Positions 1 through 10,030 of a stretch of 64,000 nt of DNA are shown one piece after another (the first letter of the stretch is position 1; the number at the start of each line of letters is the position of its first letter). The stretch is from Gracilaria domingensis (lineage: Eukaryota; Rhodophyta; Florideophyceae; Gracilariales; Gracilariaceae). The stretch lies in contig VCMS01000035.1 in the NCBI GenBank assembly GCA_022539475.1, forward strand, positions 150,436 through 214,435, read 5' to 3'. Under the pieces are notes generated by a model. The model worked only from the letters and a program-made list of their open reading frames with translations. It was not told where the DNA came from and searched no databases. A program made the translations under genes and the position numbers.

Positions 1-224
1 GTCTGCCAGTACGTAAATCATCTTCAGTACCGTCCACAGCTTCCGCACAACAGGAGGGCAAAATAAACTGAACATCACATTCCTTGCATATTGTAGCAAG
101 TTAGGGGAAGTAGCCGTGGCAGGATGTGATCTGCTGCTCACAGACACTACAAGCATTGGTTAGAGCCTTTGACTTTTTGGTAGATAGCCCAAGCAGATCC
201 CGACTCTGGTCTCCGATCTTCGAC

Positions 225-231
225 TATAAAA
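225..231 (+). promoter_or_regulatory. TATA box of the first secreted-protein gene
   Basis: A TATAAAA box lies 124 nt before the ATG at 355. That predicts a transcription start near 255 and a leader of about 100 nt. The same box occurs before the second secreted-protein gene at 16510. Confidence 0.65.
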
Positions 232-354
232 GTGGGACGTGAACGTTCTCATCGACAACTAAGGAGAAGTAGGGCAACAAAACTGCCTTGTGTTGATCGA
301 TTCTGAATCAGTTGAATTGAGTTCTGCTCTTGTGACAAGATTTTGTCAGATTCT

Positions 355-960
355 ATGGATATCTCTTTCTTGTTCATTACTTGCTCGCTTTTTGCAAGTC
401 TCTATCATCAGGCAGTGGCAACACCGGCCGATCGTTGTCTAGTTCCAAAGCATGTGGCGCACTGTTTTGATGTCATGCGCGTTGGTGTGAAGTTGGACGA
501 CCAAACAGCATCTCAGTTTTCTCGTCTGCAGAATAGACTGGAAGGAATCAATATCGGATCTTGCGATTGGCAGCAGTGGGAGGGCCGAAACAATGTGAAA
601 GAATGTGTGCATGTTCTCTCGAGGCTGGCTGGCGAGTGGGAACTCGAATATGTCGAAGGAGCTGTTGAGCGCCAGGTCATTTTCCCTGCGCTGATCACTG
701 AACTACCAACTACTTTGGTACCTGTCCATCAAAAAGACTGCACATCGCGGTGCCAGCACGCCTGTTTGAAACTATGTGATAGGATTATGAACAACATTCC
801 AGCAAGAACCAGTTGTAGGACGGCGTGTATGGACATCGATCTACCTCAAATGGACTACACTCCATCTCCATCTCCTCCGTCACCTCCTACGCCATCTTCT
901 CTTCCAGCTCCTACACTTTCTCCTGAATTAATCGATTTGGTTGGTACTTTATTTGCTTGA
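355..960 (+). CDS. small secreted Cys-rich protein with Pro/Ser-rich tail
   Basis: I do not recognise the family. The 201-residue product starts with a hydrophobic signal peptide (about residues 1-22, ending near AVATPA), so it probably enters the secretory pathway. The mature part has about a dozen Cys, densest at residues 125-160 (CTSRCQHACLKLC and CRTAC), suggesting a disulfide-bonded module. The last 40 residues are a Ser/Pro/Thr-rich tail, typical of a wall-associated or O-glycosylated stalk. The ATG at 355 is chosen because the frame is open only a little further upstream without another ATG, and a TATA box sits at the right distance. It could be a cell-wall, defence or mating-type surface protein; nothing in the sequence decides. 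Confidence 0.7.
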   Translation: MDISFLFITCSLFASLYHQAVATPADRCLVPKHVAHCFDVMRVGVKLDDQTASQFSRLQNRLEGINIGSCDWQQWEGRNNVKECVHVLSRLAGEWELEYVEGAVERQVIFPALITELPTTLVPVHQKDCTSRCQHACLKLCDRIMNNIPARTSCRTACMDIDLPQMDYTPSPSPPSPPTPSSLPAPTLSPELIDLVGTLFA

Positions 961-2759
961 CCATCCAGTACACGAACCTAATCGTAATAGATTCAAATAG
1001 TGGGCATCTCCTAAAAATACAAAACAGATTTTGTATTTTCCCAAGAATTATGCTCTCTAAGAGCATGTCTATCAGTGGGGTCAAATAGCTAAATTGCCAT
1101 TGTTTTAGCTTTGGCAGCCGAGTTTCTATGACATATTGAGACAGCTCATTTTGAGCAGCGTACAAGTATTTCCACGAAGCGTCGCGGCGATGATGAAGCC
1201 AAACTTGTTTTCACTTGTGTTTTCTGATCATGTAAGATTTGGAAGCTCAAAGGGGGGGGGGGGGGGGGGGTCCCGCGATGAGCTTCTTCTGTTCATAGGC
1301 GTAAGTTGGGTGTTGGGTGGAGAAGCGGAGAAGCTAATTCCCAAAGACACATTGGACGTGGTCAGCAGGCTTGCTCCAGTTGTGCCAGTACTGGCTTCCG
1401 AGCATTTTTTATAAGACTGAGTTTCAAGCGTTGGACTTGATCTCCGCTAAGTGCAGGCTTGTACACTTGAGGGCAGACGATGGTGCCGAAGCTCCACTGA
1501 GTTTCAAGATATTGGGCACATTGCATGGCGCGAAGAAGGCACACACACTAAGCGAGAATGATTGCGAACGGTACTTCTACGGGTGTGCGCAAGTAGAGCG
1601 GTTTCATTTAGCATAGCGAAGCCCTCTTTGAAACTGGCGAAATTGGGACAGAGTGTTTCGTAGACGGCTTTGCCATGATATCAATTCCTTGATATCTTTT
1701 TTTGGGTTAACCAAGCTCGCTGTTGTCCACAGGTCCACACGTAGATTTTGCGTACCCCTCAATGGAGTACAATGCCGTCATGCTTACGTTAGAAAGAACA
1801 GTCTTACAGCTTACAGCGGCAGCTGTCAATTGCCGCCGCCTTGCTCCCATAGAAGCCAACGGTCTGAGCTAAGACCCCGGGAACCTTCAAATAAATTGCG
1901 TTCGTTCGTTCGTAAACAACGTGTGAGTCGAAACACCCCCCAATAAAGGTTGCGTTCGTTCGTGAACCAAGGAGTACCCGAACGATGTGCGCAACAGACT
2001 TGTGGGAATTAAACGTTCAGCTTCTAATGTAACCTAAGCGGTGACAAGCTATTACTGGATGTAAACGACAGGGTGCTCGAAGGCTATCAGATCAACACAG
2101 CTGCGCGAGGAACGTAACATGTGCAGAAAGCATTCATTTTGAACGCGGTTGCTCTTCTAAAAAGATTCGGAGAATGCGTGAAATGCTGCTGCGCAACAGG
2201 CACAGGGAAATGAGGATGTAAGTCGCTGTCCGAGAGCGTTGTTGACGTCTGTGGCGGAGTGCAACTATCGCGCATATGAGGAAGATATTTGATACGATAG
2301 CGGATCCGAATCGAATGAAGTTGTGGCTTGTGGTGATGCCGTACTGGAAGGCTCGTGACGCACGCAAGTCGTGGAGAAGTACACTGCTGAGGCCTTCAAA
2401 GTTAGAGCTTGAGAAGTTTTGCTTGAGGAGGGCGATTGGGAAAGTGATGCCGAATGGGCCAGCGAATGCGAAAGTTGCTGTTTGTCCAGATTCAGATCTA
2501 ATCTAGGCTTGTAGAGCCCACATCCAGGACGCTCCTCGTGTTGAGGGCTGTGGCTCATAGCTTGTTGAGCTCTGCATGTGGTTCGGTTGTCAATGACAAG
2601 TCCTATGGGTGTCAATCGATTTCTTCATACACTCGACTAATTGCCTTTGAGGGCTATGCCGTCTGGGTTGTATGAAGTATTCATGACCAGACTCCTGAAG
2701 ATGCGAAGAGGTTTCCTCAAAGTTAACAGTTTATAACATATCAATAATATCCCAAGCTA
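961..2759. other. intergenic, no supported gene
   Basis: No convincing coding region. It holds a 19-nt G run (1252-1270) and two near-identical GCGTTCGTTCGT stretches preceded by AATAAA (about 1891-1912 and 1942-1961). Short open frames on both strands lack homology, a signal peptide or a promoter. Confidence 0.5.
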
Positions 2760-4652
2760 CTACAACACTTGTTCCGCATTATTTCTCAAGAGAAAAGCAA
2801 ACACAACAAACTCAAGCAAGGCACGGAAATTCGAAACTCTTTCAAACACGGTTCGCAAAATATTGCCCATCGTGTGCAAGCTCTCACCAAAGTTCAACTT
2901 CTCAGCATATTTCGTACAAGGAACCACCTCCAATTCCAATCTATCAAGTTTATCTTCCATACTGCTCTTGATTTCCATCGAGCTCCCAGAATCGCTTGAA
3001 CACATCCTCTTCTGATACATGCTTTGCGCATCTGCCGTACCAGTTTGATCCGTTGTTGGTGGCATATTTATGTTCTCAGCTGACGTGATGCTGGATATCT
3101 CTGTTTTTTCGTCATGTGCGAGAAACAAATCTTTTCCATCACCATCTTTACCCTCGGTGCATTGGGAACGCGATAGTTCCTCCAAAGTTGATGAGTAGAA
3201 ATGCGCTTTTTCAACGCAGGAGTGATGCAAATGAGAAGGTTCCAGGGGGAAGGTCTCGTTCACGTCATTCTTAGTCGTCTCGTCACAAATCGCGCTAACG
3301 TAGACATCAACCCAGTCTCCCCCAAGTTTTGAATTGATCTTCCCATCATCAACAACGCAAGTCTCCTCACATACCGTTTCGTTCTCTTCCGAATTTTCGG
3401 AATTGCTTGAACTGCAGTTCTCGCCCAAGGTTTCTCCCTTTTCTTGTGCTGGAAATATTTCTGTGGGACATCCAACAGTTGAGGGAGATTCGGGGAAATC
3501 AATTATATTTCCCACAGACTCAATGATTTCGGCCACAATTCCGCTGACTCTCGAGTGAGTTTCGATGGCAACGATGTCATCCTGGGCGATTACGAGTTCC
3601 TCAACTGCAGAAACCACTGTCTGGCATTCCATCGAACAGAAAGAATCGAAAACATCGCTCGATGAGAGAAAACCCTGCTCTTGGACCGGTTCAATACTCC
3701 CCAAAACTTCTTCGATTAGAGAATTGACGAATGATTCAACATCGTTGTCGGGAATGCCAGCCATTTTCGCCTGTAGAATACCAGAAGGATGTTCATCAAA
3801 GGACAAGCAAGATCCCTCTTCCTCCTGCAACATCAGAGGTGAATCTGATCCACTTCTGGTCACCGTTTCACTCTTTGCTCTTGTTTCACCAACAACGGTA
3901 GCAGTGAATTCTTCCAGAATATCGCCAGTGAGTTGTTCTTTCTTTGGTCCACAATTCTCAAAATCCTTGACCTTGGTTACGCTTTCTGCTTCCTGCAAGT
4001 CTTCACAACTATAATGATTAACTGCTATTCCGCCCAAGTTCTTTGCGACCATATATCCGTTTTTCGTGTCTGCTGGCAAGATACGGGGGGTATCGATCAA
4101 AGTGGCGTTAAGTTCTTCCAGTTCTCCCACAACGGATGACGACTCCTTGTCGTCGTGAATCCCCTCCTCAAGTTTGCACATGACTCTTTTGTCTGTGCGT
4201 GGAGAAACCGCTGGCACATCGTCATTAATCGAAGTGTAAACATGAGAACAGTCCTCCTGTGCCATTTGTCCCGGTTCCTTTCTCACCAGAGCTTGGGTTT
4301 CGGTTTTCTCTGTTTCCATCTCAGGGACTAAGAGATCATCGATCTCGAGAGATTCCATCTCGGAGATATCCTCGTCGTAAAGTTCCACCGAATCTGCATA
4401 CTGGACGGATATGATTCCAGTGCACTTCTTGATCTTCTTCTTGATTGAAGTGCCTGCGCGAGATATGTTTCCCGCAGCACAAGTCAGTTTTCTACCAGCA
4501 GATTTCATTCCAACGAAGACTCTGGCTCGCAACTTGGCCCTCCAACTATTGGGAGCCCCATTCTCCTCTTCTGAAGCTTCGTAAGCATCGTCTGCATGGT
4601 GGGAGAGGCCCACAAAGTCTTTCGCATAGTTTTCTCCAAATACGCCTTTCAT
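2760..4652 (-). CDS. acidic low-complexity protein with C-terminal hydrophobic segment
   Basis: Not recognised. The product is 630 residues from the ATG at 4652; the frame opens slightly further upstream but only with a TTG. Residues about 35-80 are basic (WRAKLRAR, a KKKIKK cluster). Residues 80-560 are strongly acidic and Ser/Glu/Thr-rich, probably disordered, with a loosely repeated LEE(L/F)xAT motif. The C-terminus (about 600-625) is a hydrophobic stretch, FRALLEFVVFAFLL, which could be a tail anchor or amphipathic helix. A TATA box on the same strand (4743-4749) and three copies of a 13-bp palindrome upstream support a real gene. The W-K-L-R-rich basic patch loosely resembles the N-terminus of the product at 9795-10736; paralogy is only a guess. 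Confidence 0.6.
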   Translation of the reverse strand: MKGVFGENYAKDFVGLSHHADDAYEASEEENGAPNSWRAKLRARVFVGMKSAGRKLTCAAGNISRAGTSIKKKIKKCTGIISVQYADSVELYDEDISEMESLEIDDLLVPEMETEKTETQALVRKEPGQMAQEDCSHVYTSINDDVPAVSPRTDKRVMCKLEEGIHDDKESSSVVGELEELNATLIDTPRILPADTKNGYMVAKNLGGIAVNHYSCEDLQEAESVTKVKDFENCGPKKEQLTGDILEEFTATVVGETRAKSETVTRSGSDSPLMLQEEEGSCLSFDEHPSGILQAKMAGIPDNDVESFVNSLIEEVLGSIEPVQEQGFLSSSDVFDSFCSMECQTVVSAVEELVIAQDDIVAIETHSRVSGIVAEIIESVGNIIDFPESPSTVGCPTEIFPAQEKGETLGENCSSSNSENSEENETVCEETCVVDDGKINSKLGGDWVDVYVSAICDETTKNDVNETFPLEPSHLHHSCVEKAHFYSSTLEELSRSQCTEGKDGDGKDLFLAHDEKTEISSITSAENINMPPTTDQTGTADAQSMYQKRMCSSDSGSSMEIKSSMEDKLDRLELEVVPCTKYAEKLNFGESLHTMGNILRTVFERVSNFRALLEFVVFAFLLRNNAEQVL

Positions 4653-4742
4653 CGTCTGCTTTAGCGAAGTTGATAGTTCTCCTTTTCGCAAGAGAGAGCG
4701 CTGACAATCCTAGACGGATAGCAATGGTTGAAGGTGCCATGC

Positions 4743-4749
4743 TTTTATA
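4743..4749 (-). promoter_or_regulatory. TATA box for the 2760-4652 gene
   Basis: The minus strand reads TATAAAA here, 91 nt before the ATG at 4652, the usual distance for a TATA box plus a short leader. Confidence 0.6.
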
Positions 4750-4787
4750 CTAGTTTCGCTTGAGCTAATTCCCTGACAAAGGAAACC

Positions 4788-5043
4788 CTCGTGTCACGAG
4801 CCGACACTTCTCGTCGTTGCCAACGTTGTTTAGCTTTGCAATTAGAGAACAACCTGCGCTTCAGAGGCTCAAGCGCCGATCCTTCTCGAATTCTGATATG
4901 CAACGACGTTAGGAGCTCGTGTCACGAATCGATCATAATTGCAGACAGTGTGACTTTTCTCCTACATATTGATCTCCGAAAACAGAAAGAGAACAAAAGC
5001 ACATTCTCTGCGAATTGCAAACCTTCATTAGCGTGTCACGAGC
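4788..5043. promoter_or_regulatory. three copies of a CTCGTGTCACGAG-type palindrome
   Basis: A 13-bp odd-centred palindrome, CTCGTGTCACGAG, is exact at 4788-4800, has one change at 4916-4928 (CTCGTGTCACGAA), and recurs as GCGTGTCACGAGC at 5031-5043. The copies are spaced 128 and 115 bp, all within 400 bp upstream of the gene at 2760-4652. A dimeric transcription factor binding cluster is the simplest reading. Confidence 0.5.
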
Positions 5044-6496
5044 TTCAGATATAACACTTCTAGCACCGTTGCTCTGCATGAGGCAGACCAGTTCACAAAG
5101 GATATCACGATCCTATGCCACCACCCGAATGTATCGCGTCTTGGTGGGCTACTACCCTTGGTAGTACAAACGAATCGATATCAGCATATTGCTAATATCG
5201 ATTCCATCGTAGCATACGTAGCTGCTTGCAAAATGTCAAAATATTTGGTTCGTTGTGGAACCGCAAACGCTCATGGACCGTTTGAAGTGGATAAACTGAA
5301 GTTCAAGACTCTGGAATCAAGAGTAAGAGACATGACGTAGAGAAATGACGTAGAGAAATGACGCTCATTGCGAAAATGTGGGAGACAAATGGATCCGATC
5401 TACGCAAATCTTCCACCTCAGAATCTTTCGATCGAAGATGTTATTGATGTTGCCCGGTATCTCTTCCGTTCTCTTTCTCTTTACGGCTCAGACACAGAGT
5501 GGCGCAGAACGCAGCTGTAGGAAGGATCGTTTTCTTGCCAAGAAAGCGAACGCATTTTCAGACGACTTTCTTATAATTTACGATGTCCCCAACAGGCCTT
5601 TCAAGTAGTTGAAAGACAAGATCTACTAGTGGTATCTGGTATTGGCCGTATCTGTTTTGCGACGGCACGTCTTCCCTCGCAGTCGTTTGCGTTTGTACCG
5701 AGCGCCCAAGCCGCAGTGCGCCAACTGGGCAGAAGAAATGTCATATCTTGGTTGTTGTCCGCATCAAAGAAGAAGCGAACATATCTCGGTTCTCAGATAT
5801 TTCAACATCCTCACGAACTCTTTCAGAATGCCATAGTACACGCTACAACATCGGCATATTACGGAGTTGGTGTTGGTTGCTCATCTCTCATGATGAAGCT
5901 TTAACCGGAAACTTCTGTGTTGTTCCGACATTCATGTATGTTATAGATATAACGGCATACGCTGCGAGCAAATTGGGAGTGCTATCAGCCGATTTGTTAC
6001 AGGTGCCCTGCGTTAGCACAAGTCATGGGCGTCCCTCAAAAACAGTAGCAGAGAAGCCTTCGATGTCGTCCTTCCACACCATAATCCACACAATGAAGCA
6101 CACTTTCACACACGGTGCCACCACTTCATCTTCCTACAATAGCTTCACAACCGCCTCTTCCTATCACAACCTCTACCGGTCCTGATCTTACTCGGCACTC
6201 TTGGTGCTGGTGCAAAAAACTTCAGCTGACTCGTTGCTTCCGAGATGCTCGAGACCCACGCTCTCAACGGTATGTCATCCGTCTCATAAAGCGACTACAC
6301 ACACACACACACCGGCTAAACGCTTCCCAAGGGCAAGGTGTGCAGACCCCGTCTCACAGGAAAGTACGTGTAGGCCTTCTTCCAATTCACACTCTAATCC
6401 CACCGTCCACATATGCCACACACTTACATGACTTACGTGCTCAAACTGCACCCATAGCGGCACTATGAGCAAATCAAACTTTGCGTTCAGCAAACC
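5044..6496. other. intergenic, no supported gene
   Basis: No convincing gene. It holds a short direct repeat with TGACGTAG cores (5333-5370), an inverted repeat around AATCGATAT (about 5174-5205) and a CA dinucleotide run (6298-6313). Confidence 0.4.
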
Positions 6497-8134
6497 TTAC
6501 GCCACCTTGGTATAGAGAGCAGCCCGGGAAAAGTCAAGGTCACACTCCTTCTCCGATGTGTCACCAAACGTCGCCACTTCCGACGTAACGGCCTCCACCT
6601 TCACACAAGTATTCCAGAAGTGCGGTCTCTTACAAACCCCCTCCAGGAAAAAGAATCCGCCCTTCTTCAATGTTTCCAGCTTTGCCGCCATCGTGTCGAG
6701 CCCAGCGCCTTGCACAGCACGCCCATAGCAACATCCCTGCGCCCTCGCCCATTCCACTCCATGCATGTCCACTCCCAACAGCCTCTGCATCCCTTCCATC
6801 GCCACGCATCCTCTCCCGCGCCTCAACAAGGCCCCCACTCGCAGAAAGCGACCCGCTTGTTCAAGATCCTCCACAGGCGCACGCCCCCTCGCCAAACTCT
6901 TAAGTGCATTCGGGTCCTCGCTTGTAAGCTTCACCAATCCAAACACACTCACCAGCAGCAGCGTGGCCACATCAACGGCGTCCTTGGCGCGCTCAAACGC
7001 ATTATCGCGTCGCGGCCAATTCTTACCGGCGCACACGCACGAGATCACGACAGAGAGTGCGATGTATACCCACGCGAGAATCTGCCGCCCGCTCAGACGC
7101 GTGACGTACGTCACGCCGCGGCGGCGTAGTAAGCGACGGGCGTCCTGTCGCGCGGCCTCAAGCTGGGTGTGAAACGAGGCGTCCATGGAGGCGATCATGG
7201 TTGAAAGCGGAGCTTGGTATATAACTTGAGCTTCGGTTCCGGCGCGAGACAAGTTGTGTTCTAGGCGGTGTTCCCATCTCATATTAGGCGCGCCGGTGCT
7301 GAAATCCAAGGCAGTAAGGTTCCACATGAGGGCGTGCAGACCGTCGCGTCGCAGCGCTTCACTGACAGATTGGATCTCGGCGGCAGTACAGAGCACGTCA
7401 CGCGCACGCACGCAAGAGCTATTGACGTACGCACCGTACATGGAGAGAATATCGTACCGAGCTGCTCCTCCCCGACTGTGCAGTGCGGACAACGAGTGCA
7501 CGAGAGGGCCAGCATCAACTGTGTGCGCGATGAAGGCCAACGCAAGCTTTGAGAAAATGGAGTCATCCGGCAATCGGGACGACGTGCTCTGCGACGACGT
7601 GGCGACGGCGCGGAAAGCGTCGCGCCACGCGGGCTCCTCCACGACGTCATCGACGCACGCAGCGACAAAGGCGCGGAAAGGAACGTCGCCATGCGTCAAG
7701 ACGTGCGCGGCGCCGTAGCCGTACCTGGTGGCGGATGCGGACTCAGAGCGCAGCTTGTCCGTGGCGGTGGAGATGGTGGCAGCATGCTGCTCGGGAAGTT
7801 GCGAGAAGACGGCGGCGGCGGCGTCGCGCATGCGACGCGCGGGGTGCTTGCCGAAGCCATAGAGCTTGCGGGCGCGCGCGAGGGTGTCGGCGACGACGAA
7901 GGAGCACGTGCTGCGCTCGTTTTGGGACAGGTTGGCGGCGGCCGCGGAGAGCCGCAGCGCGTATGAAACGAAGAGCGCAAAGTCGTGCCGTGCAGCGCCG
8001 GCATTGCCGAGCGCCGGCGGGCGCAGATGCGCGCCGTTTCGGCTGCAGTACAGACTCTGTACTACAGAGGGAACACGTGGTATCGGCGGTGCGCGTAGCG
8101 TTCTACCGTCGTAGCTTCTGCGGGTTGTGCTCAC
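6497..8134 (-). CDS. unrecognised protein with two predicted membrane segments; start uncertain
   Basis: Not recognised. The frame is open from about 8185 to the stop at 6497, but the first ATG is at 7831 (444-residue product); the stretch above it has no ATG. Either translation starts at 7831 or a 5' exon is missing. The N-terminal half is Ala/Arg-rich and helical. Two hydrophobic segments follow, ILAWVYIALSVVISCVCAG and VATLLLVSVFGLVKL, separated by about 25 residues, so the protein is probably membrane-bound. The C-terminus has several Cys (GCC, VCKR, NTC, KEC). The region is more GC-rich than its surroundings. Just upstream lies a retroelement-like repeat (8195-8314), which may have displaced or supplied the promoter. 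Confidence 0.55.
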   Translation of the reverse strand: MSTTRRSYDGRTLRAPPIPRVPSVVQSLYCSRNGAHLRPPALGNAGAARHDFALFVSYALRLSAAAANLSQNERSTCSFVVADTLARARKLYGFGKHPARRMRDAAAAVFSQLPEQHAATISTATDKLRSESASATRYGYGAAHVLTHGDVPFRAFVAACVDDVVEEPAWRDAFRAVATSSQSTSSRLPDDSIFSKLALAFIAHTVDAGPLVHSLSALHSRGGAARYDILSMYGAYVNSSCVRARDVLCTAAEIQSVSEALRRDGLHALMWNLTALDFSTGAPNMRWEHRLEHNLSRAGTEAQVIYQAPLSTMIASMDASFHTQLEAARQDARRLLRRRGVTYVTRLSGRQILAWVYIALSVVISCVCAGKNWPRRDNAFERAKDAVDVATLLLVSVFGLVKLTSEDPNALKSLARGRAPVEDLEQAGRFLRVGALLRRGRGCVAMEGMQRLLGVDMHGVEWARAQGCCYGRAVQGAGLDTMAAKLETLKKGGFFFLEGVCKRPHFWNTCVKVEAVTSEVATFGDTSEKECDLDFSRAALYTKVA

Positions 8135-8194
8135 ACCGAATTTCGGTGACCGAAGGGAGACTTTCTGAGTCTCGTGAGCTCAGCGACTACCCCT

Positions 8195-8314
8195 GGTATC
8201 TTACCTTGGGCAACGAAGCGCCACTTTTTAGTGAGAGAGCGGTTCTTTCAGAAGCGCTCCGCAGCTAGTTCTAGTTAAGCTAGGGCGCCCATAAATGAGA
8301 GAGAGAGAGAGAGA
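8195..8314 (+). repeat. retroelement 3'-end-like repeat, copy A, ending in (GA)n
   Basis: This segment aligns with 30996-31127. Shared words include TTCTTTCAG, a TAGTTCT-GTTAAGCTA block and GCCCATAAA, and both copies end in a GAGAGAGA tail. An A-rich end with a microsatellite tail, same orientation and diverged copies is what a non-LTR element or SINE 3' end looks like. Confidence 0.55.
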
Positions 8315-8320
8315 AGCGGC

Positions 8321-9230
8321 ACTGGGCCATCGGCCCGATCAACGCGCAACGCTTCGCTTGCCGCTCGCGCCAACGATGCCATCAGTGATTGGTTGGAGCG
8401 TGTTTGCTCTCATCGAGTTCTGACTTTGCGCCTCTCATCAGTCCAGGGGATGCGTTTGAGGATGTACCAAGGGTATCTTTAGCATACTTGTTGTACGGCT
8501 CACCTGTCGCTTCGACGCTGGCAGTTACAATAGAACTTCCAATTCGAGCGTACAGGGTACTTGTCTTGCGTCTGTTGGTCCCGATAGACATCTCTGTCCA
8601 CATCGATACTAGCCACTTAATGACTATTCGCAGTTGTACTTCAAAGTGGAGCACAAAAGTCACGTCTGCGAATTTCCAAGGAATCTGCTCGTAAATGGCC
8701 GACAAAGCGTACTGCTCTTTTGTGGTGCAGCAAAATCAATTGGGACAATGTTGATAGCGATCAAATGTTCTATGAATGGCAAAATCACGTTGATCAAAAA
8801 TCACGTTGATCAATGGATTAAAGTTAGTATTAATGCACCTTCTATGCGTGATGCCGGATTGTAGACAGGCCAGAAGACGATCCGCGCTCTGGTTTCACCT
8901 TCGTTTATGTAGGCTATCCACCAACCGCCAAGCGTGACTTCGCGACACAGAATGCCCGAGAGAGGCTCATGATTTAGCAGCTGTTTGGTCCCAGTAGCCG
9001 ACACTGACAGACTGGACGACTATGCTTGAAATTGATTGTCCTTCTATAGACACTCGGGGCGGAGTTGGGAACCCCTCGCGTCAATCATCGATAATTTCGT
9101 TGTCGCAGTCGGACAGACAACGCCTCCTGCATGACGAACGAGGCGCGACAAAAATTATCTTTTCGGTAGCATTTACTGTAGACGATGAGCTGTTAGTCAT
9201 TTGTTTGAAAATCTAAGCCATTGTTAGAAG
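8321..9230. other. intergenic, no supported gene
   Basis: Open frames overlap on both strands here (8382-8705) but show no codon signal, leader or known domain. A short direct repeat, AAATCACGTTGATCAA, occurs twice at about 8782-8813. Confidence 0.4.
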
Positions 9231-9400
9231 GCTACCATTTACGCTTGGATGTCGAAACCATCGGCGAGAACACCACTCGCAAGAAGAACTTGGTTTGACA
9301 AAAAGACGGAAATGGAATGGAGGAAGGGAAAGCATCGCGCTGGGGATCATGTGCGTGAACTACCTGATTCTGCACCTCCCCTATGTGGTGAACGAGTGCT

Positions 9401-10030
9401 CCGCTTCGACGAAATGCCCGTAAACAGCACTGAAGCCCTGCATCCTGCGATGAGTCGGCCATTTCCATTAACTTTGTGGGGGGTATTGAAGTTACCAGAC
9501 TTTTTAACATGCGGGCCTCTAGGCACAGCACTGTTGCAGCATTGACTTGCATGGCTCTCGGAATTTCATAACCTCGGTGTGGTTTTCCGTAGTGGTGGAG
9601 GCTAATAATCTGTATGAGCCTTCTCGGCAACACTCGAGAAAACTTGCATCACGTCAATGTTTTCTTCTTCGCTAAACAGTGGGGCAGCATCACAGCATTG
9701 GCGTGCTGAATATCTGCCCTCTTCCATTTCGTTGAAAAGCGGCGAGCAAGTTTCCGACGAGATCGTCGAGCCACACGAAGTGAGGCTTTGATTACTAATT
9801 CTTGTTCCATAGTGGGGCAGACAAACATTCTGCCTGATCCTTCTCTGAAACATCCGGAAGCACCTTCTTCACTTTGATGTTGACTTCTTCGCCAAACGAG
9901 GCGACATCACAACAATGAAGTGCTGGCTTTCTGCCCTCCTCCATTTCATCGAAGCATGGCAAACAGGTCTTCCAAGAAGTTGTCGAGCTGGTAGAGGTAA
10001 GGCTCTCCAGTTCATCACTAATTCTCGGTC
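9401..10030 (-). repeat. tandem ~220-bp copies of the 3' end of the 9795-10736 gene
   Basis: The DNA encoding the last 75 or so residues of the upstream gene is repeated downstream with a 220-bp period. Copy 1 is coding (about 10030-9810). Copy 2 (about 9810-9590) still reads ISNQSLTSCGSTISSE and FNEMEEGRYSARQCCD in place of the gene's TSTSSTTSWK and FDEMEEGRKPALHCCD. A third copy (about 9590-9400) is much more eroded. The junction words ENxCLPHYG and IISLHHYG line up between copies 1/2 and 2/3. Confidence 0.65.
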
